Under the pieces are notes generated by a model that saw only the letters and a program-made list of their open reading frames with translations, searched no databases and was not told the DNA's origin. Positions 13,356-24,763 of a stretch of 64,000 nucleotides of DNA are shown here, one piece after another. The position numbers and the translations under genes are program-made. The first letter of the stretch is position 1. Each line of letters begins with the position of its first letter. This DNA is from Tillus elongatus (taxonomy: Eukaryota > Arthropoda > Insecta > Coleoptera > Cleridae): the NCBI GenBank assembly GCA_964006375.1, contig OZ023267.1, positions 21,139,739 to 21,203,738 of the forward strand, given 5' to 3'.

Positions 13356-13361
<6 letters not shown>
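12998..13361 (+). mobile_element. TA-core Helentron-like repeat, left half
   Basis: Begins with tctggacgcagcaagtgcg and ttatggtagtgaattt, the 5' end of the family, and continues through the shared left arm to the TA tract. The right arm is absent: beyond the tract lies the 3' end of a CR1 LINE. Confidence 0.8.

Positions 13362-13441
<80 letters not shown>
13362..13441. repeat. (TA)n tract at LINE junction
   Basis: About 40 TA units between a Helentron-like left arm and the 3' end of a CR1 LINE. Confidence 0.98.
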
Positions 13442-13444
<3 letters not shown>

Positions 13445-13833
13445 TTAACAACACGCCACGAGGGCTCACAGCCTAAATACTATCGTATCGTGGGTGTCGA
13501 CAAGGAGGACAGAGGCAACTTGTTAATTCGGGACTTGAAGGTTTGTAGGTTCGGAGGCGAAGGAAAAACACGTGTCGGCAAGGAGTTCCACAACTTGGAA
13601 GTCCTCGGGACAAAACAGCTGGTATAACAAGATGTTCTGTCTGGTGACCTGGACAGTAAAAGGGTGCATTCGCTCTGTTCTCCTGGTAGATCTGTTGGGG
13701 ACAGCAGGTGGAGGAATTATGGAAGAAACCGCCTCTGAGCAGTGCCCGTCCAGATATCTATAAAATAGAGAGAGAGAGGTCACCAACGGCACGTCGGTGG
13801 GCAAGGGATAGCAGCTTTTGGGTGTGAGTAGGG

Positions 13834-14428
13834 TCACCGATGAGACGTATAGCTCTCTCTTTGGATTGAGTCCAGGATATCGAGTGTAGACGCGGCAGCG
13901 GCCTCATCTAATTGGGCCAAAGAGGCAGGCTTAGAATATTGTATATTTGAGTGAAGGGTGCTGTCGTCAGCGTAACTGTGAACTGGGTTGGATGTGCTAG
14001 AGAGGAGGTCATTGGTATGGAAAAGAAACAAAGTAGGAGCTAAAGCTGTACCTTGAGGGACTCCTGCATTAATTGGATACAGTTTTGAGGAATGGCCATC
14101 CACGACAACAGAAATGCTCCGGCTGGAGAGAAGATTTGCTGTACAGATACAAAGTTTTGGTGGTAGGCCATAGGCCGGAAGTCTATTAAGCAGGCGCTGC
14201 GTGCCAGGCCTGATCGAATGCTTTGGATATGTCTAGAGCCACAATCTGGGGTTCACCGTGTAGTTCCATAGACTTGTTCCAAAAATGGATGACAAAGGAA
14301 AGGAGGTCGGCAGTTGATCTGCGCTGAGGGAGTCCATAGTGCATGTCGTGGATTAGACTGTGTTTTTCAAGAAAGTTTAGTAAGTCGGTGTTTTTATATT
14401 TTTCCATAACTTTAGAGACGACTGACAA
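13834..14428 (-). pseudogene. CR1 reverse transcriptase fragment
   Basis: Two open pieces, 14186-14428 (SVVSKVMEK, ALDISKAFDQAWHAA) and 13834-14103 (INAGVPQGTALAPTLF, YADDSTLHS), represent RT blocks before and after a frame break at about 14104-14185. Catalytic Asp residues of the DISKAFD and YADD boxes are present. Confidence 0.8.
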
Positions 14429-15412
14429 GAGATAAATAGGCCTGTAGTTGCTAGGAAGCGCTTTGGATCCTTTCTTGGTGACGGGTTGTACTCGAGAAGT
14501 TTTCCAGTTACTACGAAATATGCCTCTATTGTGAAACAGGCAAGTTCTGGTGCGAATTTTTTAAAACAATTGCTGGGATCTCGTCAAGGCCAAGGCTTTC
14601 CTGGTATGAAGAAAAGAGAGCATCTTTCGTACCTTTTTAGTTTTGAAAATGATATCCGTCATTTTATGCGCGACATTGGGTACTGGTGGTGGTTGAACGT
14701 TTGAAGGTGGGTTGAGAGTAGAATTTCCGGCGAACAACGAGGCAAAAAGTTCAGCCTTTCTCAGGGCAGAAGAAACAATTTCATCCCCTGAAACAAGAGG
14801 TGGGAACGTGCTCTTGCAGAAAGTATTCCCAATAGATTTAGCAAGAGTCCAGAAGGGTTTGCTGCTTAAGAGGACTTTGATTGGGTTATTAAAGAAGTTT
14901 TTGCCTCAGAAAGAATGCGGACATAGCGGTTTCTTGCGTCGTTAAATGATTGAAGGTTTTCTTGACTGGGATTGTGCAGAAGCGTTTTGTGTGCTTTGGC
15001 CTTTTCAAGTCTGACCTTGTCACAGGATTTAGAGAACTAGGGCTTTTGAGTGGCTGAAGAAGTTTTCCCCAGTTCGCGGGGTTGTAGTGCCAAACGATAC
15101 GTGAGTGTGATGACTGTGACCTCGGGTTGCATTGCGCAGGAATCAGTGACCATGCTGCGGTCTGAGCGACCGTGGGAGGCGGTGACTGATGTATAGCATT
15201 CAGGTTTTGTAATAAGAAGGAGATCCAAGGGATTTAAGCTATGTGTTGGGATGCGAGGAGAATAAGTAGGCTGCTGAACCATATTGGCTAAATAATTGCT
15301 GACTGCAGAAGCCTTCGTTTCTCTCCCTTGTAGATCGGTTTTTGAATATCCTAGTCATTCCTTATTATGGACATTAAAGTCACCAAGAATAGTGACCTCG
15401 AAGGAAGGATAT

Positions 15413-15814
15413 TTAGATGCTCGGTTTTTTCAGCCTGAGGGAGAGTTTCAACCAAAGTATGTCTTTTCTTCCAGCTTCTAAATTGGGGAGTCTGGTGCAG
15501 GGTAGATTGCTACGGACGTATGCGCACACACCTCCATGCAATCTAAAAGAAGTAAGGAGGTCATATTCCGGGAAATTGGGGTGATTAGTGGTTGTTTTGG
15601 CACTGATTTGGGTTTCGGTGAGGAAGAGGAGTTGGAGCCTATTAGCCTGGAGGAAATTGTGGACGGAGTTCGGTTTAGAATGTAGGCCACATATATTCGA
15701 GAAGAATATGTTAAATCTTGATGCCGGCGCCCCCCGCACACCCCTCTCTCGGAGACCCGAATGGAGGGGTATTTTATCTCCGGAATCTTTTGTACAAGGA
15801 GGAGCCATCATCAA
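15413..15814 (-). pseudogene. CR1 endonuclease N-terminal fragment
   Basis: A 133-codon frame. Residues 34-72 hold the AP-endonuclease start (FFSNICGLHSK; LFLTETQIS with the metal-binding Glu), and GGVCAYVRSNL follows as in LINE endonucleases. The rest of the domain (NDH and SDH motifs) is lost to an internal deletion. Confidence 0.75.
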
Positions 15815-15915
15815 TTTTGTTTATAAGGGAAACCGACTCATACACCAGAACCGGAAACTCCTCGGACATGAAAAAAATCATTTACTATCACGTAAAGGAA
15901 AAGTCCACTACCACC

Positions 15916-16995
15916 TTGGATAAGACGAACCTAACCTACAGTAAGTATTCATTACCTATCTTTATCAACTGTCCTCAGACACTTTATATCTATTTGTCAA
16001 TTGATAAATTTGTGAGATAAACTATAAGCTAGGATCTGGGTGAGTGAATATTACTGTTACCCTCTATGGTCCAGGTTGAGATCCATTTGAAGACAAATCA
16101 TTAAAAATGGAGTTTACAAAAATTATGTTCCAAAATTTAAAATCTTTGAAATCTGGAGAACAGCCTAGTAAATTTATGAAGTGCAAAAGTATTGCTGTTC
16201 CAAAAACGGTAAAAGCGCGAAAAATTAAAGAGGTAGAGTACAATAAGTGTAAAGTGAAATGTGGCGAGTATTTTGTAAATCAATCGTGATAAGGACAGCG
16301 AGGTTTTCTTACGTTTTATATGTAATCTGGTTATCTGGCTTGTATCCCATTACTTGAATCAAGGAAGAATGCGCTTACCATCAACACAATAGATCTAGTG
16401 TGCGAAGTATTAGCACATGCCAGGTAGTAAATTACCATAGTAATTAACATCTATGGAATGACGTGACAATGCAAAGTGCGACATGATTGTCGCGTTAGAG
16501 TAATGTCGGCCTCATAAGCGGTAAAACTGAGCGTGGATATTATCAATGTCGTCTATCTTGTGAAATGGCTGAAACATGGAGGTCAGACCCGAACATATCT
16601 CATAGTCTAATTTCCTGTAGGTCGTTGACTAATAACAGGCCTTTTACATAACTCCAGGCTCCGAACGTCGAAGTTTCCTTTCTGAGATGCTCCCGCAGCG
16701 CTCTGCCTTATAGTTCTCCATCATACGTGAGCGAATTATCTGCTGTTATGCTTCCTCCACGTAATGCAGCGATATGCAATGCATTCTAGTCGCCTCAGCA
16801 GAAGCCGCAAGCATAAGCCGCTCTTCGATTTTCTATAGCATGAAAGAATCAAAACACATTTAACATTTGCCGGTCATATAAAAATCAATCTTAGTTTATC
16901 TTTGAACATCGAATAATGAATATTTCGTTAAAGTTACTTTGTGAAAAATTATGCTTTCCAAAAAGGTTTGTTAGTTGTTGTTAGTTAGAATCGTA
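15916..16995. other. No gene recognised
   Basis: A lysine-rich 60-codon frame at 16107-16289 is unassigned. No RNA gene or terminal repeat was seen. Confidence 0.35.
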
Positions 16996-16999
16996 AATA

Positions 17000-17120
17000 C
17001 AGTTCTAGCGAATTTTTGTAGAAAAGTTCACCAACTTTTGAATTCTAAAACACTTTTTTTCAAATGAGCTCGTACTACAACCCCTGGAACCCATATTCAG
17101 GATCAGCTAAAATTTTTATG
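17000..17120 (-). mobile_element. TA-core Helentron-like repeat, right arm only
   Basis: Minus strand shows the right-arm block (atgggttccaggggttgtag, gagctcatttg) ending in a gaatttttgtag-like terminus. It is interrupted at 17121 by the mariner element and has no TA core here. Confidence 0.55.
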
Positions 17121-18982
17121 TACAGGGTGATTCTTTATAATGTCGTCCCCCTTTAACTTTGTTATTTTGAGTGTCCCAAAAAAATTGAAAGTATGGTTAT
17201 GTAGGTGCTAAAAAATACTTTTTTTCTTCGAATAAAAAATTTTTGAAAAATGATCAGTATACAGGGAAAACAAAAAGTTCATTTTTTTTAATGGATCACC
17301 CTATATATGAATTTATTTTTCGATTCCTCGTAAAATTCTAAGCATAATTTATATAACATACCGTATATTTAAAATGAATAGTTTTTGAAATATTCGCATT
17401 TGAAACGTTATCATCACAAATTTTATTAAACCAAAACAACTGTTACAAATCACGAAATCTAACAATAAATAATATAAGAAAAACAGTTTCTAATTAAATA
17501 TAAAGATGCTCTACTGGACTTCCATCTTCTTCAACACATTGTATAAGGGTTCTTCGCATTTTCTCTAATGAATCTGTTTTGAATGCATTTAAACTAATAA
17601 TTTCATTCCGTATCAAATCTTTAAGATAATCGAGGTTTTCAATTTGGTGGTCATATACACGATTTTTTATGTAACCCCAAAGAAACGCATCTATAGGTGT
17701 CCAATCGGGGCTGTTTGCAGGCCATTTAATTGGCGCATTTCTTCCGATCCATTCAGGAAAGCTTTCACTTAGGTAATTATGCACAGCACGATTGTTGTGA
17801 GGGGGTGCTCCATCCTGTTGAAAAATTATATTTTGTAATATATTTAAAGGCAAATCGTCTAAATATTCTTCAAACTCGTTTTCCAAGAAATCTAAATAGC
17901 GGCCTCCATTTAAAACAGTATCAAAAAAATACAGACAGATAACTCGATCGCCCAGGATACCACACCACACATTCACGGATTGTCGCCCTTGAAACTTAAA
18001 TTCCCTAAAAGAATATGGATTCTCTCTTGCCCATTGTCTGGTATTTTTTCGGTTAAGCAGGCCACATATAGAAAAGGTAGACTCGTCAGTCCATAGAACT
18101 GTTTTCAAAAAATTGTTATTTATGTTTATTCTGTCTAGAATCAGTTGACAAAATGCGACCGATCATCTTTTTGCATTTGGGTAAGCTTTGTAGTGGGTTT
18201 AATCTTATATGGCTTTAGATTCCAATTTCTTAACGTTCTTTGGACTTTACTGTATAAAGTTCGCTGAATATTTTCTTGTGTTGCTCGTAATGTCTTTGAA
18301 ATGTTTCTTATGGAATTGTTTGGATTCCCTTCTATAGCAAGTAAAATATTCAATTCTGCATTTTCATCTACGTTCACAGCAGTTCTTTTTCTCCTTTGTA
18401 AATTTGACGTTTCTTGAAACTTCCTATACATAGATGTGAACGTTTTTCGAGTTGGGACATGCATACCGGGATTATCTTCTATCATATTTCTAATGGCAGC
18501 GTGACAATTTAAATTATTTTTAATATAATAATTCTTCTTTCTCTGTTTAAGTACGGCATTTTTACTTACTAACCAATACAACTACAACAGTATTGACAGA
18601 ATGTCACTGTATGTTATTTGTTTTCAATTAAAAGCGTGGTATCCTAGGACTTCTTGATTTGTAACAGTTTGTTTAATACAACATTTGATGATAACGCTTC
18701 AATCGCGAATATTTCAAAAACTATTCATTTTAAGTACACGGTATGTTATATAAATTATGCTTAGAGTTTTACAAGGAATCGAAAAATAAATTCATTCATA
18801 GGGTGATCCATTGAAAAAAAAATGAACTTTTCGGTTTCCCCTGTATACTGATCATTTTTCAAATTTTTTATACGTAGAAAAAAAGTATTTTTTAGCACCT
18901 ACATAACCATACTTTCCATTTTTTTGGGACACTTAAAATAACAAAGTTAAAGGGGGGCGACATTATAAAGAATCACCCTGTA
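17121..18982 (-). mobile_element. mariner-like element with long TIRs and TA duplication
   Basis: TIRs of about 340 bp (17121-17461 and 18648-18982) begin tacagggtgattctttataa and end with the complement. A TA dinucleotide is present at both edges, the expected target duplication. The transposase on the minus strand is nearly intact. Both ends being present and the limited divergence between TIRs mark it as one of the younger DNA transposons in the window. Confidence 0.92.
17494..18581 (-). pseudogene. mariner-like transposase with one frameshift
   Basis: Two long frames (18141-18581 and 17494-18108) form one transposase of about 360 residues. The N-terminal part carries the helix-turn-helix region (SIRNISKTLRATQENIQRTL). 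The C-terminal part carries LWTDESTF with the first catalytic Asp, IFQQDGAPPHN with the second and NSPDWTPIDAFLWG with the third. By my count 40 residues separate the second and third Asp, so it is not the classical DD34D type. The frames are joined at about 18110-18145 by what looks like a single missing base. No other stop was seen, so inactivation is recent or minimal. Confidence 0.9.
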
Positions 18983-20706
18983 CATACATGAAAATTAAAA
19001 CCTAATTGAAAATTTAAAATTATGTATTTTCGATAGTCACAATGAAATGTTTATTTGTAACAAAACTAATTCCACTTATTAGCTTCAATATGTAAACAAA
19101 GACAGTAACAAGTGTTAAGGAATATAAAAACGAACTAAATAAGTAATTTTAAGAAAGTGTAAACAATGTTTTAGGTTAGGTATAATATAAAAAGTGAGGT
19201 AGAATTTTTGAATTTGGCGCTTATGAACACAGTTTTTACTCACCAGTTTTAATCAAGCAGTAGTTTTAAAAATTCATGAACTCCAAAGGAGGTGATTGTT
19301 TTTGACTAATGTGTAAATAGAGAGCATTCATTGGATCAGGTGACATAACAATTTGCACATTTGAAATTAATGCAACGGAATTGGCGGAGAACAATGATGA
19401 TGACATCCGGCATCTCCGATACGGGGGAGAACGTTTTAAGAGGGCAGAGCGAACATCACGCTTTTTAAACATCCATTGCGTTATTCTCCAAAATTATATT
19501 AAAACTTGTAATCAATTAAAGTGAAAGTATTTTAAAAGTACAGTGCATGGTCGGCATTATTATTGAACATGCGTTCGCAACAAAGAATAACCTGACGCAG
19601 CAAATAATTGAGTACAAACGATACGTATCTCAACAGAAGCCGTCACTGACGCCAAGGTATTTATTAATACAGTTGAAATGTAAATCTAATTATCACAACT
19701 TCAAACAGAAACAACTCAAACTGATAACAGAAATAAGAAGTTTACAACGGTATAAATGTCATTTACGTGTAGAATCTAAATAGAAATATAATTAAGCACG
19801 TTAAATAAAGAGACTCAAGTAAATCTCCATAGATGTCGTTACTTAACCCTCATACAAATACTAAATAATCAAATATCAACCATTTAGCATCAAAAGCCGT
19901 TGCCATAGGAACAGGATGAGAGTTTTCAGAAGAGAATAGCGGCAAAATTAAAGTCGGTTCGAACTGCAGACTTGTTTTTAAGAGTAATCAATAAAATTGA
20001 ATGGTTAATAATTAAATTAGAGGATCCAGTATTAATGTAAATGTTAATGCTAGGTTAAACTTTTCATATTCTGATAAATTTGTAAAAGTATTAAACACTC
20101 ATTAATAGAAAGTAAGTTGTTCAGTTGAGATATTTTGTTGTTTCATTTTCTATCAAGATGCATAATTTTTGAGAAAACTTTACATAAAATTTAGGTAAAA
20201 GGTTTAAGGTAAGAATTTTTACTTGATCTCACTACATCCCTGCAAAATAGAACCTACATAAAGCCGTGGATAAAAATTAAGAGGAAAACAAATTAAATAA
20301 AGAAGGTAAATTTGTTCAATTTAATATTATAATATAAATCTGTTTAATATTGGTTATAATTCTTAAAAGTAACAAAAATTTTACTTACATATATACATAT
20401 AGGTGTTCTAAAAGTGTCAGAATTTGAGTTACAAATTAAATTAAATAGTATAGTGAACCCTATAATCATCAATAAATAAATAAATTTTAAGGCGCCCAAC
20501 TATAAATATATATAATCTGAGATTCATAAATATAGAACATAATATCTATTACAATACCAGTATATAAATATAGGAAACTAAAAATATACAAACATTACAC
20601 TAATAATTTCACAAATTATAATTAAACTATACAATAATAATTATACATAAATACACATAAAATCATATACAATAAACACCCTTAAAAGTAGTACGTATAA
20701 ATTATT

Positions 20707-20709
<3 letters not shown>
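18983..20709. other. No gene recognised
   Basis: Small frames at 19266-19472 (minus, starts MFKKRDVRSALLKR) and 19547-19783 (plus) have no recognisable family. This is one of the few stretches without obvious repeats and could hold host sequence such as an exon, but nothing proves it. Confidence 0.35.

Positions 20710-20785
<76 letters not shown>
20710..20785. repeat. (TA)n tract
   Basis: About 38 TA units bordering a PLE terminal repeat. Confidence 0.98.
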
Positions 20786-20787
<2 letters not shown>

Positions 20788-20960
20788 AGGGTCACTATGT
20801 GAAGATTGGAACCTGTCATGAGCACTGATAAGTACACTTGGAGAATCCCAATCACTACAACACATCTTTTTAAAGGCATGACGACCGTTTCACTAACAAA
20901 CTTAGCGTCAGCAGGGGATGAAAAATTCTAACTACTGACTACTAAACATAACCGGCGCTT
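20786..20960 (-). repeat. PLE terminal repeat
   Basis: Same family as 7700-7900 and 32231-32522 (cacttggagaatcccaatcac, acaacacatc). It carries the hammerhead at 20877-20918. Confidence 0.75.
20877..20918 (-). ncRNA. Hammerhead ribozyme in PLE terminal repeat
   Basis: Minus strand: CTGCTGA (20914-20908; position N variable, one change from CTGANGA), stem II CGCTAAG with GTTAG, GAAAC (20891-20887), then GGTCGTC. Most of the core is preserved; activity is uncertain. Confidence 0.65.
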
Positions 20961-20969
20961 ATCCTCATT

Positions 20970-21782
20970 ATGAGGGCCAGTCTGACACTGGGGTATATTC
21001 AGCGGTCATGGAGACTGGCCAGGTTTGTATTCATTCCTAAACCTGGGCGTCCAACAGAACAGGCAAAGTCCCTGAGGCCAATAAGTCTCATGTCCTTCTT
21101 GTTAAAAACAATGGAAAAATTGCTCGACCAGCCTATTAGGGGCGGTGTACTGGAAGCATATCCCCTACACTGCGGAAAATCCGCATACAGAGCAGGTGTC
21201 TCAACAGAAACAGCACTGCATCAACTGGTGCTGAAACTGGAGAATACGTTGGAGAACAGGGAGGTGCCGCACAGGGCCTCCCTAGACATAGAGGGGGCTT
21301 TCAGCAACACCTCTTTCGGATCGGTTCTGGCAGCTGTCAGGGAGCGTGGAATAGAGGAGACCTGCTGCAGGTGGATCGGTTACATGCTCAGGGACAGGGC
21401 GGTGTTCACCTCACTCGCGGGAGGGACTCTGCTGGCGGGTGTCGCGGCGGGATGTCCACAGGGAAGCGTTCTGTCTCCCCTGCCCTGGTGCCTATTTGTG
21501 GACTGCATCCTATGGAGGCTTTCAGGAGGGGTTACGAGTACAGGGCTATGCGGACGATATTGTCATCATAGTCCGAGGAAAGGTTACACAGTCAGTGTGG
21601 GAGCGCATGCAGACAGCACTTAAAGTGATGGAAAGGTAAACGGTTGGTCAAGGACTAGGAGTGAGCCCCGAGGAAGCAACCGTCATACCATTTTTGAGGA
21701 GGAGGAAGTGGGAGGGCCACAGAACTGTCACTCTATACGGTAGAAACATTCCAATGGCCATGGAGGTAAAATATCTTAAGAG
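20970..21782 (+). pseudogene. R1/LOA-like LINE reverse transcriptase fragment
   Basis: The first frame (20970-21460) encodes RT blocks VFIPKPGRPTEQAKSLRPIS, YRAGVSTETALHQLV and LDIEGAFSNTSF. After a frameshift near 21470-21500 the next frame gives VQGYADDIVIIVRG with the YADD catalytic box and continues to about 21780. Both ends are missing: it starts just after a PLE terminal repeat and ends at a foldback MITE. The DIEGAF form of the RT box fits R1/LOA-like elements better than CR1. Confidence 0.8.
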
Positions 21783-22460
21783 CATTAAGCATTAGTAAAT
21801 TGAGTTCGATTGATGCATTTGAAATGGTTGAATAAAGGTGATGCACTATTAAAATGGGAAAGAATTTTTTAACATATTGGCGGATTTAAAAAATTATTCT
21901 ATTTTATGAGGAATTTAACCCTAAAACTTTTGTTACTCCTGATATTTTTTAAAAAAGTTTGTTCTTTTTAAGAACAACACAAATAACTAAAGGCATTTAT
22001 TTTATCAATGTTACTAAAAATCATCGAAAATTCAATATTTGCCTATAAAATTATGTATACGTCCAATTTGACAATCAGAAAGAAAGTGTGAATAAGTATA
22101 ATTTATTAGAAAATAAACAACTCAAACAACATAAATTAAAAAAATGCTACTGATAAGTTATAAAAATTCTTCAAAATGATAATTTCATATGAGTTTAGTG
22201 AATTTTTGATGATTTTAAATTTAAAGTAACATTCGTAAAATATGTGTCTTTAGTTATTCGGGTTTTTGTTGAAAACGACAAAAGCTTCTTGAAAAATAAC
22301 AAGTGTAAAAAAGTGCTAGAATTAAATTTTCCATAAAATGACATAATATTTTTTAAATCCGCCAATAGGTTAAAAAATGCTGTCACATTTAAGGGTGCAT
22401 CACTTCTATTGAACCGTTTGAAATGCTTCAATTTAACTCTACTTACCATCGCTTAATGCT
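21783..22460. mobile_element. Foldback MITE
   Basis: Left arm (gcattaagcattagtaaatt; tattggcggatttaaaaaat) and the inverted right arm at about 22200-22460 pair over about 250 bases with moderate divergence. There is no coding capacity; an apparent 84-codon frame lies wholly in the right arm. Confidence 0.7.
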
Positions 22461-22676
22461 TTTGGTACATCCAGAACGTGTACCAAATTTGGTTTCTCTA
22501 AGTTAAAGTATTACTGAGATTTTTATGTTTTCGAAATTAAAAACCCCACTTTGAAAGCCTATACCTTCTCAGGGGTGTAACTTAGTACAAGGGTGAGTTG
22601 CGCTAAATCACTATATTTTAGGTTTCCCTACATGTCCCTGTTCTATGTCGGTCCTTATGCGAAACACCCTGTATAT
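22461..22676. mobile_element. Right end of a mariner-type MITE
   Basis: The segment ends gcgaaacaccctgtata, typical of a mariner-superfamily terminus next to TA. Its left partner end was not found; the foldback at 21783-22460 may be part of the same element. Confidence 0.45.
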
Positions 22677-22719
22677 CTTTTTAAAAATCTATATTCCTAT
22701 GAGTATATGTATGCACATT

Positions 22720-22940
22720 TTGAAAAGATTCATTGAATTGTTCGTGGGACATTTTCAGAACATACTGGGAGCTCCCAAGAATATTATAAATAACATTCTG
22801 AGAACTTTATTAGTATGACAGAATCTATCCAATTATCATGTTCATAGAATGCGCTATCTTGTGAGAATGTTCTGGGGATGTTTCAATATTCTTTCGAAAC
22901 ATTCCCGGTATATTCTCAGAATGTATCTGTGCTGTCTGGG
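22720..22940. repeat. Short internal repeats of a gaatgttc-like motif
   Basis: Several copies of gaacatt/aatgttc-type words (agaacatactgg, gaatgttctgg, acattctgaga) and an end gctgtctgggttgag. Probably a DNA-transposon derived repeat; not resolved. Confidence 0.35.
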
Positions 22941-23070
22941 TTGAGTCCGATGCCTTTTCGGTTTAAATTTATGACCTTGTTGCGTGACTTTTGCGCAAGC
23001 GTGTATTATTGCAGAAGAGAAAACTTATTTTTAAGTACAAAACTTCTGTTAAACTGCATTTTGAAACAGA

Positions 23071-23432
23071 GCCTCGGTGGTTCAGGGGTAAGAACGTGTA
23101 TCTCTGAACCGAAGGGTACTGGGTTCGATCGCAGGGCACTTCTTTAACTTTCTCAGTACATACTGTACAATTAACATCAACCGAGGTTCTGACATTGTAT
23201 TTGAGCAAATTGAATGTCTGCACGTTCCGCCCTTCGGAAGAGGCGTAAAGCCGTCGGTCCCGTGTCCATGTGATGTTGGGCACGTTAAAGATCAATACCC
23301 TCCTTACAGAAAGGCAGGGTTTCGGCAAAATTTCCAGGATAGTGAGGTGAAACTGCTCCCTAGCGTCAGTGATTGGCCATAGTCGCGGAAATAGGCCGAC
23401 GTTAAAGAAACAAAACACACACACACACATTT
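23071..23432 (+). mobile_element. tRNA-derived SINE
   Basis: The head (23071-23139) reads gcctcggtggttcaggggta with a good A box (TGGTTCAGGGG) and a B box GGTTCGATCGC, a decayed tRNA shape. The body is a unique region with an accgtcggtcccgtg-like block, and the tail gttaaagaaacaaa runs into (CA)n at about 23420-23432. Pol III promoter boxes plus a LINE-like tail make a tRNA-SINE. Confidence 0.75.
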
Positions 23433-23449
23433 TGAAACACAAATACTCA

Positions 23450-23999
23450 AAGTTTTAAAATCGTTTCGGTATATGATTGATATATTCCGTAATTTTCTTC
23501 CTATGTGTGTAGTTCAAATGAAATAATCTTATTAGGGTAATTGACGCAGATAGCTGGCTTTCGTAGCAAAGCACCGGTGTAATATGTTATCTGGTGGTAC
23601 AATATGGAATTAGTCGAATCTACATATGTTGCTAGACAATCTGGCATTCATAACATAAGCGAGCATCAGTTTGGGTTGTTAATGTTATATACAAGACAGG
23701 GAAGCGAGCAAGAGACGTCTGGGTATCAGAGCAAGGCATTTCAGTAATCGACCCGGCATCTTGCTGTCTCTTGATAGTCTACTTAGAAAGATTTGCAAAT
23801 GTTCCCTCGGCAAAGTCAGGTTAAATTCTATGGTTTTACCGCCTCAAAATATATTGTCCATCTACTGCTTTCGTCCCTGCTTTATTACATTTTCGTTGGA
23901 ATATTTTATAAGATGTACTTAATGGCTTTTGGTTATAAATTACACGTAATATTTGAGAAATAAGTAACAAAATAAAATCATGTTTATGTTCTATCAAGC
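23450..23999. other. No gene seen
   Basis: Unassigned sequence that forms the left flank of the gypsy insertion. Confidence 0.4.
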
Positions 24000-24003
24000 G
24001 TAT
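24000..24003. repeat. Target-site duplication GTAT (left)
   Basis: GTAT lies immediately outside the left LTR and is repeated at 30662-30665 outside the right LTR. A 4-bp duplication is normal for Ty3/gypsy integrase. Confidence 0.85.
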
Positions 24004-24749
24004 TGTTGCGTTTTCTCCGGGTTCTGGATAAGTGAGACTTTTAATTTTAACAAAACAACTTTATTTACACTCTAAATATGGATACAATAAAATTTCTAGA
24101 ATGTCTCTCTCACAAAACACTTCATTTACTGGCCTTACAATTACTACTCTCAACAAAAGTCACTAATCTGGTACTACAGTCACTACTCTCTTAACACTTT
24201 ACACTGCTTCTTCAAGTCACTACCACATTCTCTTACTGAACTGAACTAACTCGGGCTGGCTTGCTTTCGCTTTTATATACTCGCCGTACCTTCCCCTCCT
24301 TTCTAGAGCGTTCCATTCCAGAACGTTCCAGAACCTTCTTTTACTAGAAGGTTCTGTGAATACAGATCGGTCCCGTGTGTATACAGGGGGATGTGTATAC
24401 AGGATGATCCAAATGTGGTCACCACTCCTATGTTACACAAGAGGTGTTTCTCGAACTATAAGATCTCTCTGCGTATACAGGGTGTAAGGGTTCTCTGCGT
24501 ATACAGGGTGTATATACAGGATGTTCGGAATGTGCAGACCTCAGTTATCCGTTCCGACGGGGCACAAGTTGGTAACTTCGTTATTTCTGGTCCTAGAGGG
24601 TTGAGACTTCGCCTGAGGGGGGTCACCCCAGGCACCCCCAGGGGGGTGGGGAGGCGGTGTTGCCAGATTGTGCAAAAATTCCCAGATGTTGGGGAAATTC
24701 TGGAGATGTGGCAACACCGCACCTACGTCTATTGAAGTGCTTTGTAACA
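24004..24749 (-). repeat. 3' LTR of gypsy element
   Basis: 746 bp, TG...CA ends on the minus strand (TGTTACAAAG to GCAACA). It contains the same TATA box (24271-24280) and AATAAA (24065-24060) as the other LTR. U3 holds several tatacagg-type words at about 24380-24520. Confidence 0.95.
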
Positions 24750-24763
24750 CTGCCCCCCTCCTT
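24750..24763 (-). promoter_or_regulatory. Polypurine tract
   Basis: Minus strand AAGGAGGGGGGCAG sits directly before the 3' LTR. It is the expected plus-strand primer for reverse transcription and overlaps the gag-pol stop codon. Confidence 0.85.

Larger units (their letters stand above)
13442..15915 (-). mobile_element. CR1-type non-LTR retrotransposon, decayed
   Basis: Homologous along most of its length to the copy at 59942-62980. From the 5' end on the minus strand it carries an endonuclease start (NIFFSNICGLHSKPNSV, then FLTETQIS), a linker, and RT motifs (ALDISKAFDQAW, AGVPQGTALAPTLF, SYADDSTLHS). The C-terminal tail (GTERMHPFTVQVT-like) ends at the TA tract. Large internal deletions and many frameshifts make it non-functional. 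It is assigned to CR1/L2-like LINEs by the endonuclease plus RT order and the GVPQG and YADD motifs. Confidence 0.8.

Noticed and set aside
19266..19472. First exon of a host gene (MFKKRDVRSALLKR)
   Set aside because: Possible but there is no recognisable family, splice context or downstream exon in the window.
23071..23139. Functional tRNA gene
   Set aside because: A and B boxes are present but the acceptor ends do not pair well and the sequence continues into a SINE body and (CA)n tail.
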